From positions 89,815-153,814 of the forward strand of contig SAXG01000087.1 in NCBI GenBank assembly GCA_012932865.1: a stretch of 64,000 nucleotides of DNA. Direction: 5' to 3'. The notes beneath the pieces were generated by a model. It was not told the origin of the DNA. It ran no database searches and worked only from the letters and a program-made list of their open reading frames with translations. This DNA is from Amylostereum areolatum. Its lineage: Eukaryota; Basidiomycota; Agaricomycetes; Russulales; Stereaceae. Below, in pieces: positions 34,659 through 48,201 of the stretch. The position numbers and the translations under genes are program-made. Position 1 is the stretch's first letter; every line of letters starts with the position of its first letter.

Positions 34659-36520
34659 ATGGTCTCTGGTCAACTTTCGAAGAAAATGGACAGAAGACTT
34701 GGAACGACGATGGATGGAATTTTGTTCAGATTGGCCCTTGTACGTCGTCCTCGTTCATCTGAACATCACCAAGATCTCATCCTTATCATTCCTCACTCAG
34801 GCTCATACCCTTCTAGCCAACAAACCGAAAGAATTGTCCTTGCGATGTAAGTCTGGCTGGATATGCCATTCGTAGGCGCATATATCCAACCAAACAGCGG
34901 CATTGCTCCCCAGCGCACTGTGTAGTACTCCAGGCTACGTTTCTTCCAACTCTACCCGATGGAACTCTCGAAGGCGATCTATGGAAAAGGCGCGCTGTCG
35001 AACTGGAGAAGAAGCTGGACGAGGTACAAGCAAAAGCAGAAGCAGAGCGAACGGGTTAGCCCTCAAATGTTTTTTTTTGCTGTTTCTCTGAATTTTCTCT
35101 TTGCAGAACTTTTGGCCCTCCGCGCTGCTTCCAGTGTTGTTGAATCTCAACCTCCGTCGGTGCCAACACCTGCGCCTGCCACGACAAAGAAGAAGAACAA
35201 GAAAGGTTCCAATCCTCCAACATCCGGCCCTCCTCCACCGCGGGGTGAGTTTCTCATGTCGCTTCCTGCGGTATAGCTGATGATGTATACGTCGTAATCT
35301 CCCTAGTTCTTCTCCCGTCTAGCGTCAGCTCCAATGCGATTCTCATTCCTCACCTTCGGGCTTTAAACGCTTTGGCTAGCGCTCTCCAAACGAAGGGTTC
35401 ACCACGCCCACCGCCGTCCGTTATCCTGGCCACCTCTCGCCGCTGTATCGAAGGACTCGGCCTGACGCTTTCATCTTCACTGACTGCACCCTCCCCTTCT
35501 TCTTCCACGGCATGGCCACCGACACCTACCGATGCTGTGGACGCCATTTGCACATGCCTCCCCTCTGTTCTCGACATTGCCATTCCTTCCATTCTCCTCG
35601 CGTTCAAGCCCTCTTCGGACCCCAAATCTCCCAACATTCACTGCAACCCCTTTTGGCATACTCAAGGTGGAAGCTCGCCGAGTGAAACAAGACCTCCAGC
35701 GACTAATGAAGACCTGTCTGTCGTCATTGCCGCCGTCTTGCAGCCATTGGCATCGTTTATCCTCATCCCGGCGGTGCAAGCGCTCCCTATGTTGTGTCAA
35801 GCTCGAGCCCAACATCTCCTTTCGTCTGCGTCTCCCCGACCCGTTTCTAACCCTCCCATTGCAACTCCTCTCGACCCTTCAGCGCTCGTCCCTGTTCTCA
35901 CGCAGGTCTTGGACTCCCTAGACAAGTTATGCACGGACGCAAGCCCACAGCCATCGCTGCGGACCCAGATACTTCGCGACAGCGCACAAGCCCTTCGGGA
36001 TTGTATAGTTCTAAATACCCTCTGGCAAATGGACAAACTCGTAGAAACAACGTCTCTGTCCACAAGCAGCCCGCCGACTCTTGCTTCAGGATCAACCTCG
36101 AGCTCTGCTCTCAGCGTCCAACCTCGACCCACCCAAGCAGAACGTATCAGACGTCTTGCACGCAAAGACACCTTGTACCACCTTTGCACCATTCTCTCAC
36201 TATATCTGCGCCGCCCGGTCTCTCTTGTCCCCCGCCAGTCCACCTTTGACCTACGCGAAGAAATCGGCCGAACACTTGGCCCGTTCGTGAGGAAGCATCT
36301 GACCACCCGAAGACCTGATCATAGATTCGACGGGCCGACGTTGGACGAGGTGGAGCAGGGTATGATCATGACCGTCTTAGAACATGCATGGGCCGTTGGC
36401 GTTAGGATGGGAGGCGAGGATTGGGAGGGAGATAACCACGGCCCCTCAGTGGGAGCTCAGCGTGCCGATACCAATGCCGATGTCGATGTCATGATGGAAG
36501 ACGGGTCGCAAACGACTTGA
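34659..36520 (+). CDS. Unrecognised conserved-looking helical protein
   Basis: I do not recognise the family. The first exon (34659-34739) begins MVSGQLSKKMDRRLG and joins 34801 to read LFRLALAHTLLANKPKELS. Two further introns bring in a charged heptad-like segment (RRAVELEKKLDEVQAKAEAE) that is probably a short coiled coil, then a Lys-rich low-complexity linker (TTKKKNKKGS). The long last exon (from about 35308) is helical, with many Leu/Ala blocks such as VIAAVLQPLASFILIPAVQAL and RIRRLARKDTLYHLC. It ends in an acidic tail (DVDVMMEDGSQTT). No signal peptide is seen. Frame continuity over about 480 residues and good intron ends support a real gene. The neighbour NIC96 and the shared promoter might hint at a housekeeping role, but that is weak. 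Confidence 0.75.
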
Positions 36521-38592
36521 TGCACTATATAGAATGCCACCTGTCAGCTGTGTTTGCTCTCGAAATCTGCGTGATCTGTCATTTGACCGTCCCCGTTTAA
36601 TTTCTTTCAAGTTCCCATGCTCGCTCCGAGGTCGCGGCCAGGCGAACATACCGCCTTGCGCACGACTGGAGCCTCGCACTGCGCATCGTCCGACGTAGCC
36701 ACCGTCAACGGCATGCCCTCTCCAGTTTGATCTGTTAAAATTCTTCTACGAATTTCCAGAAGACCTCGCTGGTAATACTGAGCAATGGCCCGTCCCCTAC
36801 GATCCCGAGCCCTGGTATTCGAGCCGTTGTTTGTTCCTCTCCGTTTCCCTAGGCATTTCGTGCGAGCTCGTGTCGTAAGGGCCATGGAGCCCTAGACCTC
36901 GTTATCTCCTCTGCTCATCCTCTCGATACCGAGTATCGGGGGCTGCTGCTGAGGTTGAATGTATTTTATAGCATCCCTGGAGACCGACGTGGATTATCCC
37001 ATATGACCGCGCACAATCCTGATGTCCTCAGGTTCGACAACAAACCTCGTGTATAATCACGATCGCGGAGGTCCACTATATTCATGACAACTATCTTCTG
37101 AGCTAATAGATCAACCACGGAGACTAGAGGCCCACACATCAATCAGCGGTGAATGTTCCAGCGGGTTGGTGCGCCATGGCGCAGCGACTTCACAGTTCAA
37201 TTTACTTCCGCCGTCGCGGCAGGTAAGTGGGTCGGTGAGAAACGATTGATCGTCATGTTTCAATTTTATTCCACCGTTGAGCAAGCCGTTGCGAATTTAT
37301 ACTTATTCCTCACAACAACAGCGGGGCGGCTCTATGGCGACTACATGACATTTGGTAGGGACCGTGGACGCACCGCGCGATAAGTGGGGCAGCCCTCGTA
37401 AAACGACTGTCTTCTGGTTGGGTCTGCGACGGGAGAGTAAGGCAGCCCTGGATAACCCACTGTTGATGAGAGTCGGGACGTCGGAGCGGTCGTGCAAATA
37501 AGCGACTGACGCCGCTTTCACCATACTTACCCCGTTCGTGTCCCGCCTCCTCCTCAAGACAGTTATGATGGGGAGGCCGCCGTCGGACGATGGCCGAGCA
37601 AGTACCTGCCGTCATGGCTAGGATGAACAGTTCTCATTTCCACCACCAATTACCACTGCTGACCTTGACCTTGACCTCGATCTTGAGCTTCACCTGAACG
37701 GCCGAACAGTTGAACCCGCACAATCGCAAGGGACATGAGCGTGATGGGATTAAAAAGCACTCGTTTCAGTGTATCTGTATCAGTCCGGTCAAGCACTGGC
37801 AGAAAACGATCGCAAACGCGGGCATGAAAGCTTGGAGGACGGTGACCTCGATGGCGTGCACGTATCAAGGGTCAGGCCCTCTAAAATTGAGGCTCAGCAG
37901 CCTTCAACAGGCCGAGCGAACGTTCGGGGTGGTTGATGACTTCCTGCCAGCAGCGGGCATGCATCGCATGCATCAGTCATCCCTCGCAAAGATATTAAAT
38001 GAACTGACCCACTAAATCAATGCAAAGTCACCGGCCTTGAGAACTCGCCATTCCGACACAGCAAGGCAGCATGATCATGCAACGCGGTGGACCTGCTTTC
38101 GCCTTCCGGAGTTCAGATCAACCCACAGGTCCGCGGGGAATTGAACGTCTATTCCGAAGGATGTCACAATTACAAGAGTCCAATAATCCCACTTAAAGGA
38201 TACGAGCAAAAGAGCGACAAGACGACCAAGACGACAGCGGATGGAGGTCAAAAAATAAACAGATCCAAGAGAAAAGGGGGGGGACCATCTAGTAGATGGG
38301 GAGGGAAGACGAAGGGGAGGAGAGGGGAGATGAAGGGGAGGGGAGGGTTGCACGGGAGAGGATCGATTAAGATCGATTAACGCCTTCAAAGAATAATACA
38401 TTAGTACAGGTCCGATGTGTGTGTTGAGGTGGATGGAGGGTGGATAGAGGAGGGTATACACGACAATACGGATCGCAAATAACCGTATAAAAAAAGAACA
38501 ACAGGGTGAATAGAATCGTGGTACACTTTGTTGGGGGAAAGTACAATATGTACAGAGACCCCGAGGGGTCTGAAATGGTGAGGAAGGTGGGT
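36521..38592. other. Intergenic, no supported gene
   Basis: About 2.1 kb with only short frames. It includes a purine-rich stretch near 38265-38360 (runs such as aaaagggggggga and ggggaggagagggga) and a tandem gatcgattaa pair near 38361-38380. No RNA or coding feature is recognised. Confidence 0.45.
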
Positions 38593-40142
38593 TTAGACAG
38601 TGTAGACGTTATCCTCCGACCGCGTGGGCATAGGAAACGCGGGCTTGGTCACTGGTCGGCCGAGCATCTCGACGTCTTCCTCGCCGAGAGTTTCCAGCTT
38701 AAACCAATCCTCCTTCATTAGTTTCTAGATCACTCCAATGAAAAGGGATGGGGGGAAAGGGCTTACCATTTTGTGATCAGGATCGGACATGTACCGACCC
38801 GAGCTAAAGACCTCGGTGCGCGAGGAAATGTGCACGCCGACGACCGGACGGGTACCAGTGGGGGACATGATGTCGGCGCGGTTCGCTCCAGTGTGCGAAT
38901 TGGTCGCCATGGAGCTGCTCTTGCCTGGCTGTCGTGAGGAGACGCGCGAGTTGAGCGAGGTCATGAGTGTGTTGGAGTATACTGCGGCAATAACGACGTA
39001 TGAAGTCAGTGAAAGCGTCTCTCAAAAAGGCTGCGAGACGCGCACTCTTGCCCAAGATAAGAGCGCTAGGAAGATAGGGGTTATTTTAGTAAGCGCAAGA
39101 CCGGCGGCGGCGGAGAGAAACCCACAATGTAAGGTGGAGATTGGTGTCTTGAGAGCCGAGGAATAGGGCAAGCTCGATGATGGCAGACGCTGCAGTGACA
39201 ATACCAGTCTCCACTGACAGCGCAATGAGACGGTTGATGACACGGTCACTGCTATTTAAAGAGTGGGAATTTTTCTTTGCAGAGAAAAGCAGGGAGACCA
39301 TGGCGATGGAAATCATCTATCATAATGAAGCGGAGGTCAGAATGAGATCGGTGAGGTTTATGCATGGAAAGGCGACGCACGATGTCGGCGAATGCCCCTC
39401 CGCCCAACCAGACACACGTCCTCGGGAAGAAGTCGTGAAGTTGTTCGAGGTTCTTGAGATTGGCAATCTGGGAATGAAGGTGATTAAGGCTTGTGACATT
39501 CGCCATGAAGGGGCACATACCCCGACGGTGATAGACAACGCTGCGCCCAATTGCGCCAACGCGACCTGCATTGCGACGCTCAGCGGCACTCCCAGTACGA
39601 GGAATATAAGCACTCGCCAGAATGATAGCCGCAGGAACTACGCGCCATTTCTTCAGCACGTAGATACGCCAGGCGTAGAAGATCTGGACCATGGTGGCAC
39701 CTATGAGTGAGCGGTGAGCGTCGGCCATATACGTGACACGCGAAAAAGCCCACCGATGCCGTCGACAGCGCCAATGGCCGAGAATGTCCAACCCGGTGTT
39801 GCCAGATTAATTGTTCTTCCCCAGCCCGCGCAGAGCACATGCCACCCCATGGATGCAGCGACGACTGTCCCGAATATGTCCAGCACATATACGACATATA
39901 CTGCAAAGACGTTCGCATCGCGATCGAAAGAATGGGGAATGAGAGGGACAGACCAAGGGCAACGATAATCTTTCGGTCATCGCGGAAGGATATATGGTAC
40001 AGATCTGAGACATAATTGAGCGTGGGCTTCGATGTCAAACGAAGGAAGCACCCACAAAGCTGGACGGTAGATATACCCATTAATAGCCAACTGAAGAGGG
40101 CCCCGATAAACTAACGAGGGGCCCGAGGGCCGACGTCAACAT
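38593..40142 (-). CDS. DUF6534-like multi-pass membrane protein; possible frameshift near the start
   Basis: The family is common in Agaricomycetes and of unknown function. The reading from 40142 starts MLTSALGPLV and should continue FIGALFSWLLMGISTVQL. The two parts are in different frames across a run of three T on the minus strand (near 40108-40110), so one base seems missing. Later segments read YVLDIFGTVVAASMGWHVL, ATPGWTFSAIGAVDGI, FYAWRIYVLKKWRVVPAAI and VIDDPLL-like helices split by short introns. Together they suggest about seven membrane passes. The last exon reads WFKLETLGEEDVEMLG and ends DNVYTV at stop 38593-38595, a soluble tail. Exon limits in the middle were not fully resolved. 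If the frame change is real the gene is broken. Otherwise the protein would sit in a membrane as a receptor-like or structural protein; that role is speculative. Confidence 0.65.
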
Positions 40143-43100
40143 GAAATCGGGATTGTGAGACGCGATGACGACGTACTACTGGCCCGACACTGACGACAGC
40201 TGAGATTGAGCATGCTGGGGCGATGTGGTGAGTTGAATAAGCACGTACAGGAGCAGGGTTGCGTGGGGCACGGGAGGTTGGGGGGGAGGGGAGGACATGA
40301 TGGTACAAGAAGGGCTCCTGGTCGAAATGGGACTGTCGGCGGGGGGCGAGAGACCAGCTCGCGCGTTTTGGAGGGGAGGCTATATGGAGGAGGAAGTCGC
40401 GCTGGGCAGTGGTCAGTGAGTCCACTTTTGATGAGATCAGAGGGGGTGCCTTTGTCTGTGCTTCTCGTTCGGTCCTGGACTGAAACCTCCTTTTCCTCCG
40501 CCAGCCTCCTGATTGCAGCGTGGGCGAGCCGCCGCTCCATCACGGTGTGTCGATCTCACCCCGCCGATCTTTATCCGGAGGATCGCCTTGCTCAGCGGCT
40601 CTCAGCGGTCAGCACAGTCAGTTGCCGCGTACATATCTTATTGATTGTTCGAAACTTATCAGAGCTCACCACATGGATATCACCGTATCCTGTTCTGGTC
40701 GCGGATACCAAGATAATTATTGCAACTTTGCTCGGAGATGGTCGCGGAGGTGAACTCCCGATGAACCGGGGTTGGCAATCTTACCGGTCCCGTGAAGCAT
40801 CACCAAGATCTTAGCAGATCATGGCTTCCTTCGAGTACGTATCTTTTGAAATGCCATTTCATGCACCCGGACAAACAGTAGGGGCTGTTTTATGCCATCG
40901 CAGAGCAAATTCTCTCAAAGTTCCAAGCGACTTCAGTAGTGAGCGCGACCGTCGACGCCTCCTACTCCTAACGACGATAAGATCCAGGCTCGAATCGCTG
41001 AGATGGCGCCTCATCAGATCGACCGGTTCGACCGGTTCGAACCGGCAGTCCTGAAATTGAAACTTCAAGAACACAAAACCTGCACGTCTTACCTGCACCG
41101 CAAAGTGAGAAACGCACCTTTGGGCGTAGTGTACGGATGTTTCATACCACACAGTTCCGGTATTGAACTCCTAAGCAGCCGCTGCTATTCTCCGGGTGGG
41201 CGGAGAACAATCGAGAGGTCCTATGCCCAACCCACGTCGCTTCCATCTGATGAGAGCAATGGGTTCTATGATCTCGTCGCGAGTAGTTGGCAAATAGCGT
41301 GTACAAGTATCGCTGGACGCAATAAGATCAAGGATATTGCGTCCCACGTGCGAGAGATCTTGAGAGCCTGCGTCGCGCCTCATGTTACTCTAGAAGTAAA
41401 ATTGAATATGTTGGCGGTTCTTCGATGAGCAACGAATGGCGGATATACAGCTGAGGTCGTGTTGGATTTGGGGATGATGGAATACATCAGCTTCTGGCGC
41501 TATCTGGCGCTCCCCGAGGGGAAAGGGGGGGGCCAGTCTTGAGGGGAGAGAAGAACCTGAGGTGATATTCATGATCAGTTTTCAGACGACTTGTCCACTG
41601 CTGCTCGTTGAAGTACTTTCCATACCATACCACTTTATTCGCCGTGGATGTGTGCTTTATTCACGTTATGGACGGGGACTTACGAAGCCAAGGAGGGAGA
41701 TACGTTATCGTTGTTACAGGTTGATACCTGAGGCCCAAGGGAGTACTCACCGGACGCGGGTAAGATAAAGCCGGTACGGGAAGCATACTCTTTCACCTCC
41801 TACGAGTTTGACCCTGCATGGAGAATTCAAGGATATGTATGTAATTACCTTTGAACGAATAGACTTCATGTAGAAATGTGACTCCACCGCATTGCGTCGT
41901 TCTCGCCAAGGGCGGACCGCATGACGCCAGACAGACATGAAATTTCACCGGGTACCATGGCAGACGACTAAACGACAATGTCAGTCGTCACGCTCACTTA
42001 CCTCAGCACCGTCTGAATTCTCTGCTGTCTGTTCGGTCAGAAGTATGTATATGAGCGAGACTACGGAAGGTACTCACGAAATGAGAAGCCCGACAAATCG
42101 AGGCATCGCGGCGCGGCGGAGGGTGCACAAGGTACCCAACGGTTTCCTTCTCAAGCTTCTAGGCGGACATTCTACGCCCTTCGGATTGCGAGCACCATAG
42201 CTCGCCCCGTAATCCCATAGAGGAGGGCGACGTGTTCGCGGGCCATCAGCAGGTCGCGCTTCTACTTGATCCCATTCGCCAGAATATAGAAGGCTGGTCA
42301 GATGGCCACCCCGAATGGTGAGGCTGGTGAGGAGGTGAGAGTTGCATCAATATTTTTGCCGTTGGTCAAGGACCGAAAATATTCATATGGGCCTTCCGGG
42401 CTCTCTAGCCGCAGTCGTCCCAGTGCACGTTGCCAGCCTTTCTAAGCCCCAAGGAGGAAGTCGTAGAAACGCCATCCCTAGAAAGAGACAAAATCTATCA
42501 GTGCATGCCGGATTAGAAGGTACAATGTGAATAAATGTCAGCTGAACGAGCACGCTGTAGAGCTGCTACAAGCTCTGCAACTTACGCTTCCGGTCAGCGC
42601 GTTGACGATTCCGAGTCGTCCATGTAGTAGAAGAGGCGTAGGAGACATTTCCATGGTGGAATTGAACGCGAGAAGTGAAGTTTGAGCATCTCTGCGGGCG
42701 CTCTCCTAGATATTTGGCTCTTCAAAAACACGTCGACAGCCTGTTGATATGGTTGTTGCTCATCTCTTCCCAGGACGCGCCCAGTTTTTGGCTTCCAAAG
42801 TATACCCTTTAGCAAGCCGTCCAGGCACCATTCGTTGAATCTCGCAGTTTAGGACATCTTGTATTGGCTAGTTGACACTTGAGCGAACGCAGGCCCAGGT
42901 CATGGATTAGGTAGATAGATATCTCTGATACACCAACACTGGAGCCGTTCTGAAGACGTAGATCTGTGTAAGTATGTCGCCAGAAACGAGATTTTCAGAA
43001 TCCCGAGTGTCGGACCAAGGTCGAGGGAAGGGCATATAGCGGCCGTGTCGACGGACAGAAAGACGTCGCAATGCAACCTCGAGAATGGTTCCAACTTCTC

Positions 43101-45079
43101 GGACTCGGCGGTGGGAAGCTAACCACTAAGGAGTAAGAGGCGGGCGTGTATGTGGAAGACGAGGCCTTCGGAATGCAGCTGTAGACATAGCTTCAGCAGT
43201 AGGCGCGCACCTATGTAGCACCTGGCATTGAGTAGTCAGTCCACGGATCGCCGAGGACCATGGCCCAATCGCGACCGGACTGACGTCTGCGAGATACAGA
43301 GTTCTGTCTTCCGTTAGCAAGGCAGATCCAAAAATACCTTTAACATCTGGCGGACAAGCGGCTCCGGACTCGAATTGAGCGAGATTCGAGAAGTCCTCCA
43401 ATCCCGCCACTAGCATTGGCCCACCACTGGTTTAAAAGGCGGCTAACCAGTCCCGAAGTGTTGGCGGTGGGAGTTTAACGTTCACAAGGGACGGGTAGGG
43501 TAGCGAACAGGGTTCTAGTTTGAAGAATTGCCACGGAGAAATATTGAAGTCACTCAACTGAGCATGATGGTCCGCTCGTGGCCACCAGGGATACCAGAGG
43601 ACGGAGGTCAGTGGCCGCCCAGCCTGATGGCTCGAAGTCCGTGAAGGTATGCCAGCCGAAGTATACATCCCAGCGCCGTGTGTTTCGTTCCTTCTCTCTC
43701 GAAAACTTGGAGTGCAGTGCGTACAAGTAGAAAATCGAGGGTATATAAGTGGTCGTGACGGTTGGAGAAAGACGGTTCAAGTTGTGAGTCTGAGCGCCAC
43801 CCCGCCACCGATTTGGAGGCAGTAACGGCAAGTCCCGTTGCTGTCCTGATCCGCGGGCCGCGGCAGGCTTTTTTAGTCGCGAAGATATTGAAGTCGAAAG
43901 CTTCAAGCTTCAAGTCCGGACTTCTTGGGTTGGCTCTCCCTCACCTCGAGGCGCGATTGCTCTCATTCGATATCGCGTAATGAAGCAACGAAACCGATCG
44001 CGCTGTAAACGTTCCGCTGATATATATGTACGATGATGGTTCCGAATAGTGCTTCCAGCGCGCGTTGGGGACATCTTGTTCACACTCCATTAAGTACACA
44101 AACCCCTACCGATCCACATCACCGGGAACCAACGTTAAAACGGAGCCTCGCGGATGCGCCTGGTGCGCATGTATCCTCCTTTGCACCATTGGATCAGCAG
44201 GGATTACACATATCGTCAATGGCATTGTATGGGTGTGAATATCGGCCCTCGGCCGCGGAGCTGGACGAAATAACTTAGGCTCGACAGACCAGACGAGGCC
44301 AATCTTCCTGTTTCGTGTACCTGCCACGGTTCTTTATCACGCGCGCTCTCCTTCGAGGGCCGTTTGTATTGGGCAAAGGGGGAGATCATAGCTTCAAAGA
44401 GCGCGAAAGTCCTTCGGGAGATCCAGCGTCCCTCTCCCTCCCGCGCACTTCTACGACCACTGTGCTGATGAGACGGGTTTTTGAACGTAGCATGTCACGA
44501 GAGCTCCGGAGGTTGCGAAATGAAACTGAAGAGTATACACTACGTACGTTTGATCCGTCGTGTGCGGGATCGTACACACGACCCTATAGCGGACGGTGCA
44601 CAGTAACCACCCGAAGCTTTCGTCAGTCGGTGACGGCTTTGTGGACTTGCAAAAAGAACGAAGACGCCTACCTCAGCCGCGCGCCTTCGGCCGGTCCGGA
44701 TAGATGCAAAAATTGTGGCTCTCAGCCTCCGACAGTACAGCTTCGGACCACGCGCAGGCTTTCCCGACATGCTTGTCCGGAAACACAGGCATGAGAACCT
44801 GGGACGCCATAGCGCTGGACATCGTACCGGTCAGCCGTAATCATTGAAAATAGCGTCGTCATACTCACCGCGGAGCGACGCCATACCAACCCTCCCCATG
44901 AGGGCATCCAACTCGAGCAGACGACCAGGTGAGAAGCCCCTGACAGTGCACTACTCAGACTCTATACGTTGATGATGATAGATATGTACATACATGCGAT
45001 CGATACTTCCCAAGAACATACCAACACCTTCCGCGTAGCACATCCCCCCTTACACCAACGTCGAGCGCCTGCTCCCACG
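40143..45079. other. Gene-poor region with possible decayed gene
   Basis: Nearly 5 kb without a gene I can support. On the minus strand around 43680-42600, stretches such as DFNISPWQFFKLEP, PYPSLVNVKLPPPTLRDWL and YLADVSPVAIGPWSSAI have the feel of an F-box/LRR-type fungal protein. They lie in different frames, separated by stops, and could be remnants. No transposon ends were recognised. Confidence 0.35.
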
Positions 45080-46309
45080 TCAGAGTCTCGTAACCGACCA
45101 CTCCTGACAAGTAAATGGCTTCGTGTTCCCCGGCCATGTATCGAAATAGCTCGGGCCTCCAGGCTCCGTGACCATCCGCGTCTCGACCTTCACCTTCCCG
45201 GGTCCAAACGCACCCTCCCAAAGCTCCTTCCAGCTCTCAAGCGAATGACAGAACATTGTCCAGTCGCTGCTCGTCGGCGTAAACGGGCCGCGCTCCGGCT
45301 GCGCGCCCTGTACACCGAACAGAATCGAGCCAGGCTCGGGCGAGAGAAGGCCCGCGAGGGCGCGCGCCAGGTGAGCCTGCCCGGCTTCGTCGAAGAGGTG
45401 TAGAAACTTGCCCATGAATACCGCGGAAACGTGTCCACGGAGGGGGTTGAGGGACGTGACCGCGTCCAGTGCGGGCGGTGGGCCAGGTGGGGGCGCATCT
45501 GCGGAAAAGGGAGGAACGACGTCCAGGAAGGCGCGGTCGAAGACGTCGCCTTCTATGAAGGGAACTGGGAAGGACTCGGGCGTCGACTTGAATAACGCGT
45601 GGCCTTGTTGCCAGAGCCCTGAAAGATTAACGTGTTCCGCTATGAGCGTGCCGCCTTCACGAAGCATGGTGCGCGAATGACTCACCACCGCGCAGATCAG
45701 TCGCGAGACACGACTGGATGGGGTATCCGTCGAGAACGGCCTTACGGACATCACTGCCGACTGGGAACGGGCGGCAAGGAGATACCACGAAAATGAGAGT
45801 ATTCAGCTTGAGTCAGCCCCATCGGAGAGTAGTGCGGATAATACGCGATGACGCACAAGCACATCCCAGGTCAATAAAGATTGGATTTGTGCGGTCGCGA
45901 CCGAGCTTGAGAAAGTCTGGATATGCAGGGAGGCGCGAGATCCGGATTCTGCAGGCACAAGTAGGTGTGCAGGAGGGGTTATGGGGAGGAGGACGAATGA
46001 GATGGCCAGGCAATGATTTGACTGAAAAAGCGAGAGGGCGCACCTCGTGAAACCGAAGATGCGGATGCAGGGGTATGGAAATATCTAAACAGCGCAGAGG
46101 GGTGACGGTGATGAGCACGGACAGCCCACAAACAGGATGCTGAGACGTACCTCATAAGCTTTGGACTGCACGTCCAAGATATGTTTGTCCAGTTCGTCGT
46201 CGTCGTCTATACTGGTGGAGGCCTTGAAGAACGCACGCTCGTCGTCATCAAGGTTGAGAAATTTGGCTGCGAGTGGGATCTCCCACGACTTCGGCGGAAT
46301 GTAGGACAT
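45080..46309 (-). CDS. SAM-dependent methyltransferase, AusD/UMTA-like
   Basis: A small-molecule type methyltransferase using S-adenosylmethionine. The start at 46309 reads MSYIPPKSWEIPLAAKFLN. Joined exons then read SKAYEIFPYPCIRIFGFTR, RLPAYPDFLKLGRDRTNPIF and the SAM motif IDLGCAFGSDVRKAVLDGYP. ATDLRGGLWQQGHALFK follows, with the acidic loop typical of motif II, and FIEGDVFDRAFLDVVPP. Four introns are needed, one of them about 100 bp. The C-terminal part (GHVSAVFMGKFLHLFDEAG; GSILFGVQG; GPSYFDTWPGN) matches fungal meroterpenoid-type methyltransferases in layout. It ends SVTRL at 45080-45082. About 300 residues, no signal peptide, so cytosolic. No polyketide synthase or terpene cyclase lies nearby, so a biosynthetic cluster is not supported and the substrate is unknown. 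Confidence 0.85.
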
Positions 46310-48201
46310 GGTGCGGAGTCGGAGCGAGGCACAGGAGGACTTGGGTCCCGACTTGGATACAGTGGGTCGGAGGTGGGCGATGATGAAAGTTGCAAGTCCT
46401 TATATTTTCGGTGGAGATACGAGGAGACCGCTAAGGGGGACCTAAGCCGGAGCCCAAGACGAGGTACACAGGTTGATGGTCACGGCCCGTCTCATGATAA
46501 GTGCTTGCGGGCGCGTGGACGAAGAGGGGAAGTTCGAGGTGGAAGTTTGGAACGGGTCTCAGGTGTCAGTCGTCTCAGGATGACTGTAGCCTGGTGACCT
46601 TCCGATTTCTCTGTTGGAGTCGATAGGGAAAGTGCATCTCCGTACGGGATGGCTTTCAGGTTCGGCCACTACCCTGGTTGTATGTTTAGAGGACGCTCCG
46701 AGCGGGAAGATTTGATGGGAAGACGAGTGGGACAAATTGTGGGTGCAGTCTGCCGCGCCAGAAGACTGGCCAAAACGTAAATCAGAACGGACTGATATCA
46801 GTTTTTCAAGGGGGTCTTTCTGAAATGAAATTTGCGGAGACGCCGGTATGGCATCGGAAGGGGGAACTCTGGCACAACCTGGCACAACAATGGTGAACGA
46901 TGAAGCTGGAACGGAGGCGGCACCGGCGAAGACACGGTAAACGTAGACGGGTGTTTCCGTGGGACGACGTCGGAATCATCTGGGATAGTCTTCCTAAGGA
47001 CGGTTACCAAATTCTGATGTTTGCAACATACATACTTATAACGACTAGCTCATGCGTACGCTATAGGACCATCATAAGAAGAACATGAGAAGAACACCCC
47101 GTGAGAGAGCAGGAGAGGACTACTTATATCCCGATGACTTGACGTCAAGGACTTAAGATCATGCGTGATGGGCTAAGCCTTTGGGAGGACGGAAAGAGAG
47201 AACTAGGCCCACGGCTGCAGGCCGCCGGAAGATGAGAAGGCGTTGGCAGGCGTTGGCGGCGAGAAGAGGGTGTTACGCGGTAGGCGGAGCGGCCGTCGAT
47301 AAATTCATGGTGGAGGAGGGTGGAGGTCGGTTCGAAGAAATATATATACGCACATGTACGCAGAGGGATCCAGGCCAGTGAACCCTGTCTGATATGATGC
47401 TGTCTCGACTTCTATGCGAGAAACTCGTTTCATGAGTTGTACGTGACCTTGCACTGATGGGCGCAACGACAAATGAAGCACAAGCAGAAGGAGTCTGAGG
47501 AAATGCGGGCGACAAACGACAGTCGAACGAGGAGGAAGGAGGAAGAGGACAAGTTGGAAGGAGTCTTCAAGGAGACTGGAGGGACCGACGTTGCCGCCGA
47601 TCTTGCATCTATCGCGAAGGGTTTTTGATCGCGCAAAAAATCCGAAAGCGGGGGTAGATCTGGGTAGTAGATCGCAGTGCCGTCGCAGCGGCTTTCGGGT
47701 TTCCCCACACCTCAAATACCATTTGGCAGGAGCCCCTTAGGAGCCCCTCGAGTCCACGCAATACGCAAGCGCAGGCCCTCCGGCCTTGACTACGCCCATG
47801 TGTAACAGTTTCTTCTGGTCAAAGAGGCTGGTTTTTCGTATGTTCGCAGTCGATGTATCGTGAGCGAGCACCTCTCCGGTTGGGCTCGAGAGGAACCGGA
47901 AGCAACTGGAGAGTGGTTTACAGGCGAAACCAGACTTCTCCGACTTCAATTCATCAAGCCGGAAGGCGATCGTGGATCGTCCGATCAGTGCCTTGGTAAT
48001 CGCGGATGATGATGAACCTCAGGCGGCGCAGGCTCAGGGGACTTCAAAACTTCGTTGATTTACCTATGTCTTCGGCCCTCCGTGACTTATAATAGCCCCC
48101 CACCGCTGACAGCCATCACGCTCTCGGGTCCCCCTTCGTTATTACTTATATCCCTTCCCGACTCTCTCTGGGTTACAGGTAACTCTGATTGACTGGCAAG
48201 G
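46310..48201. other. Intergenic, no supported gene
   Basis: 1.9 kb between divergent genes (methyltransferase and GMC oxidoreductase). TATA-like strings occur at about 48089 (cttataatag) and 48143 (acttatatcc), 110 and 60 bp before the GMC start. No coding signal is recognised. Confidence 0.45.
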
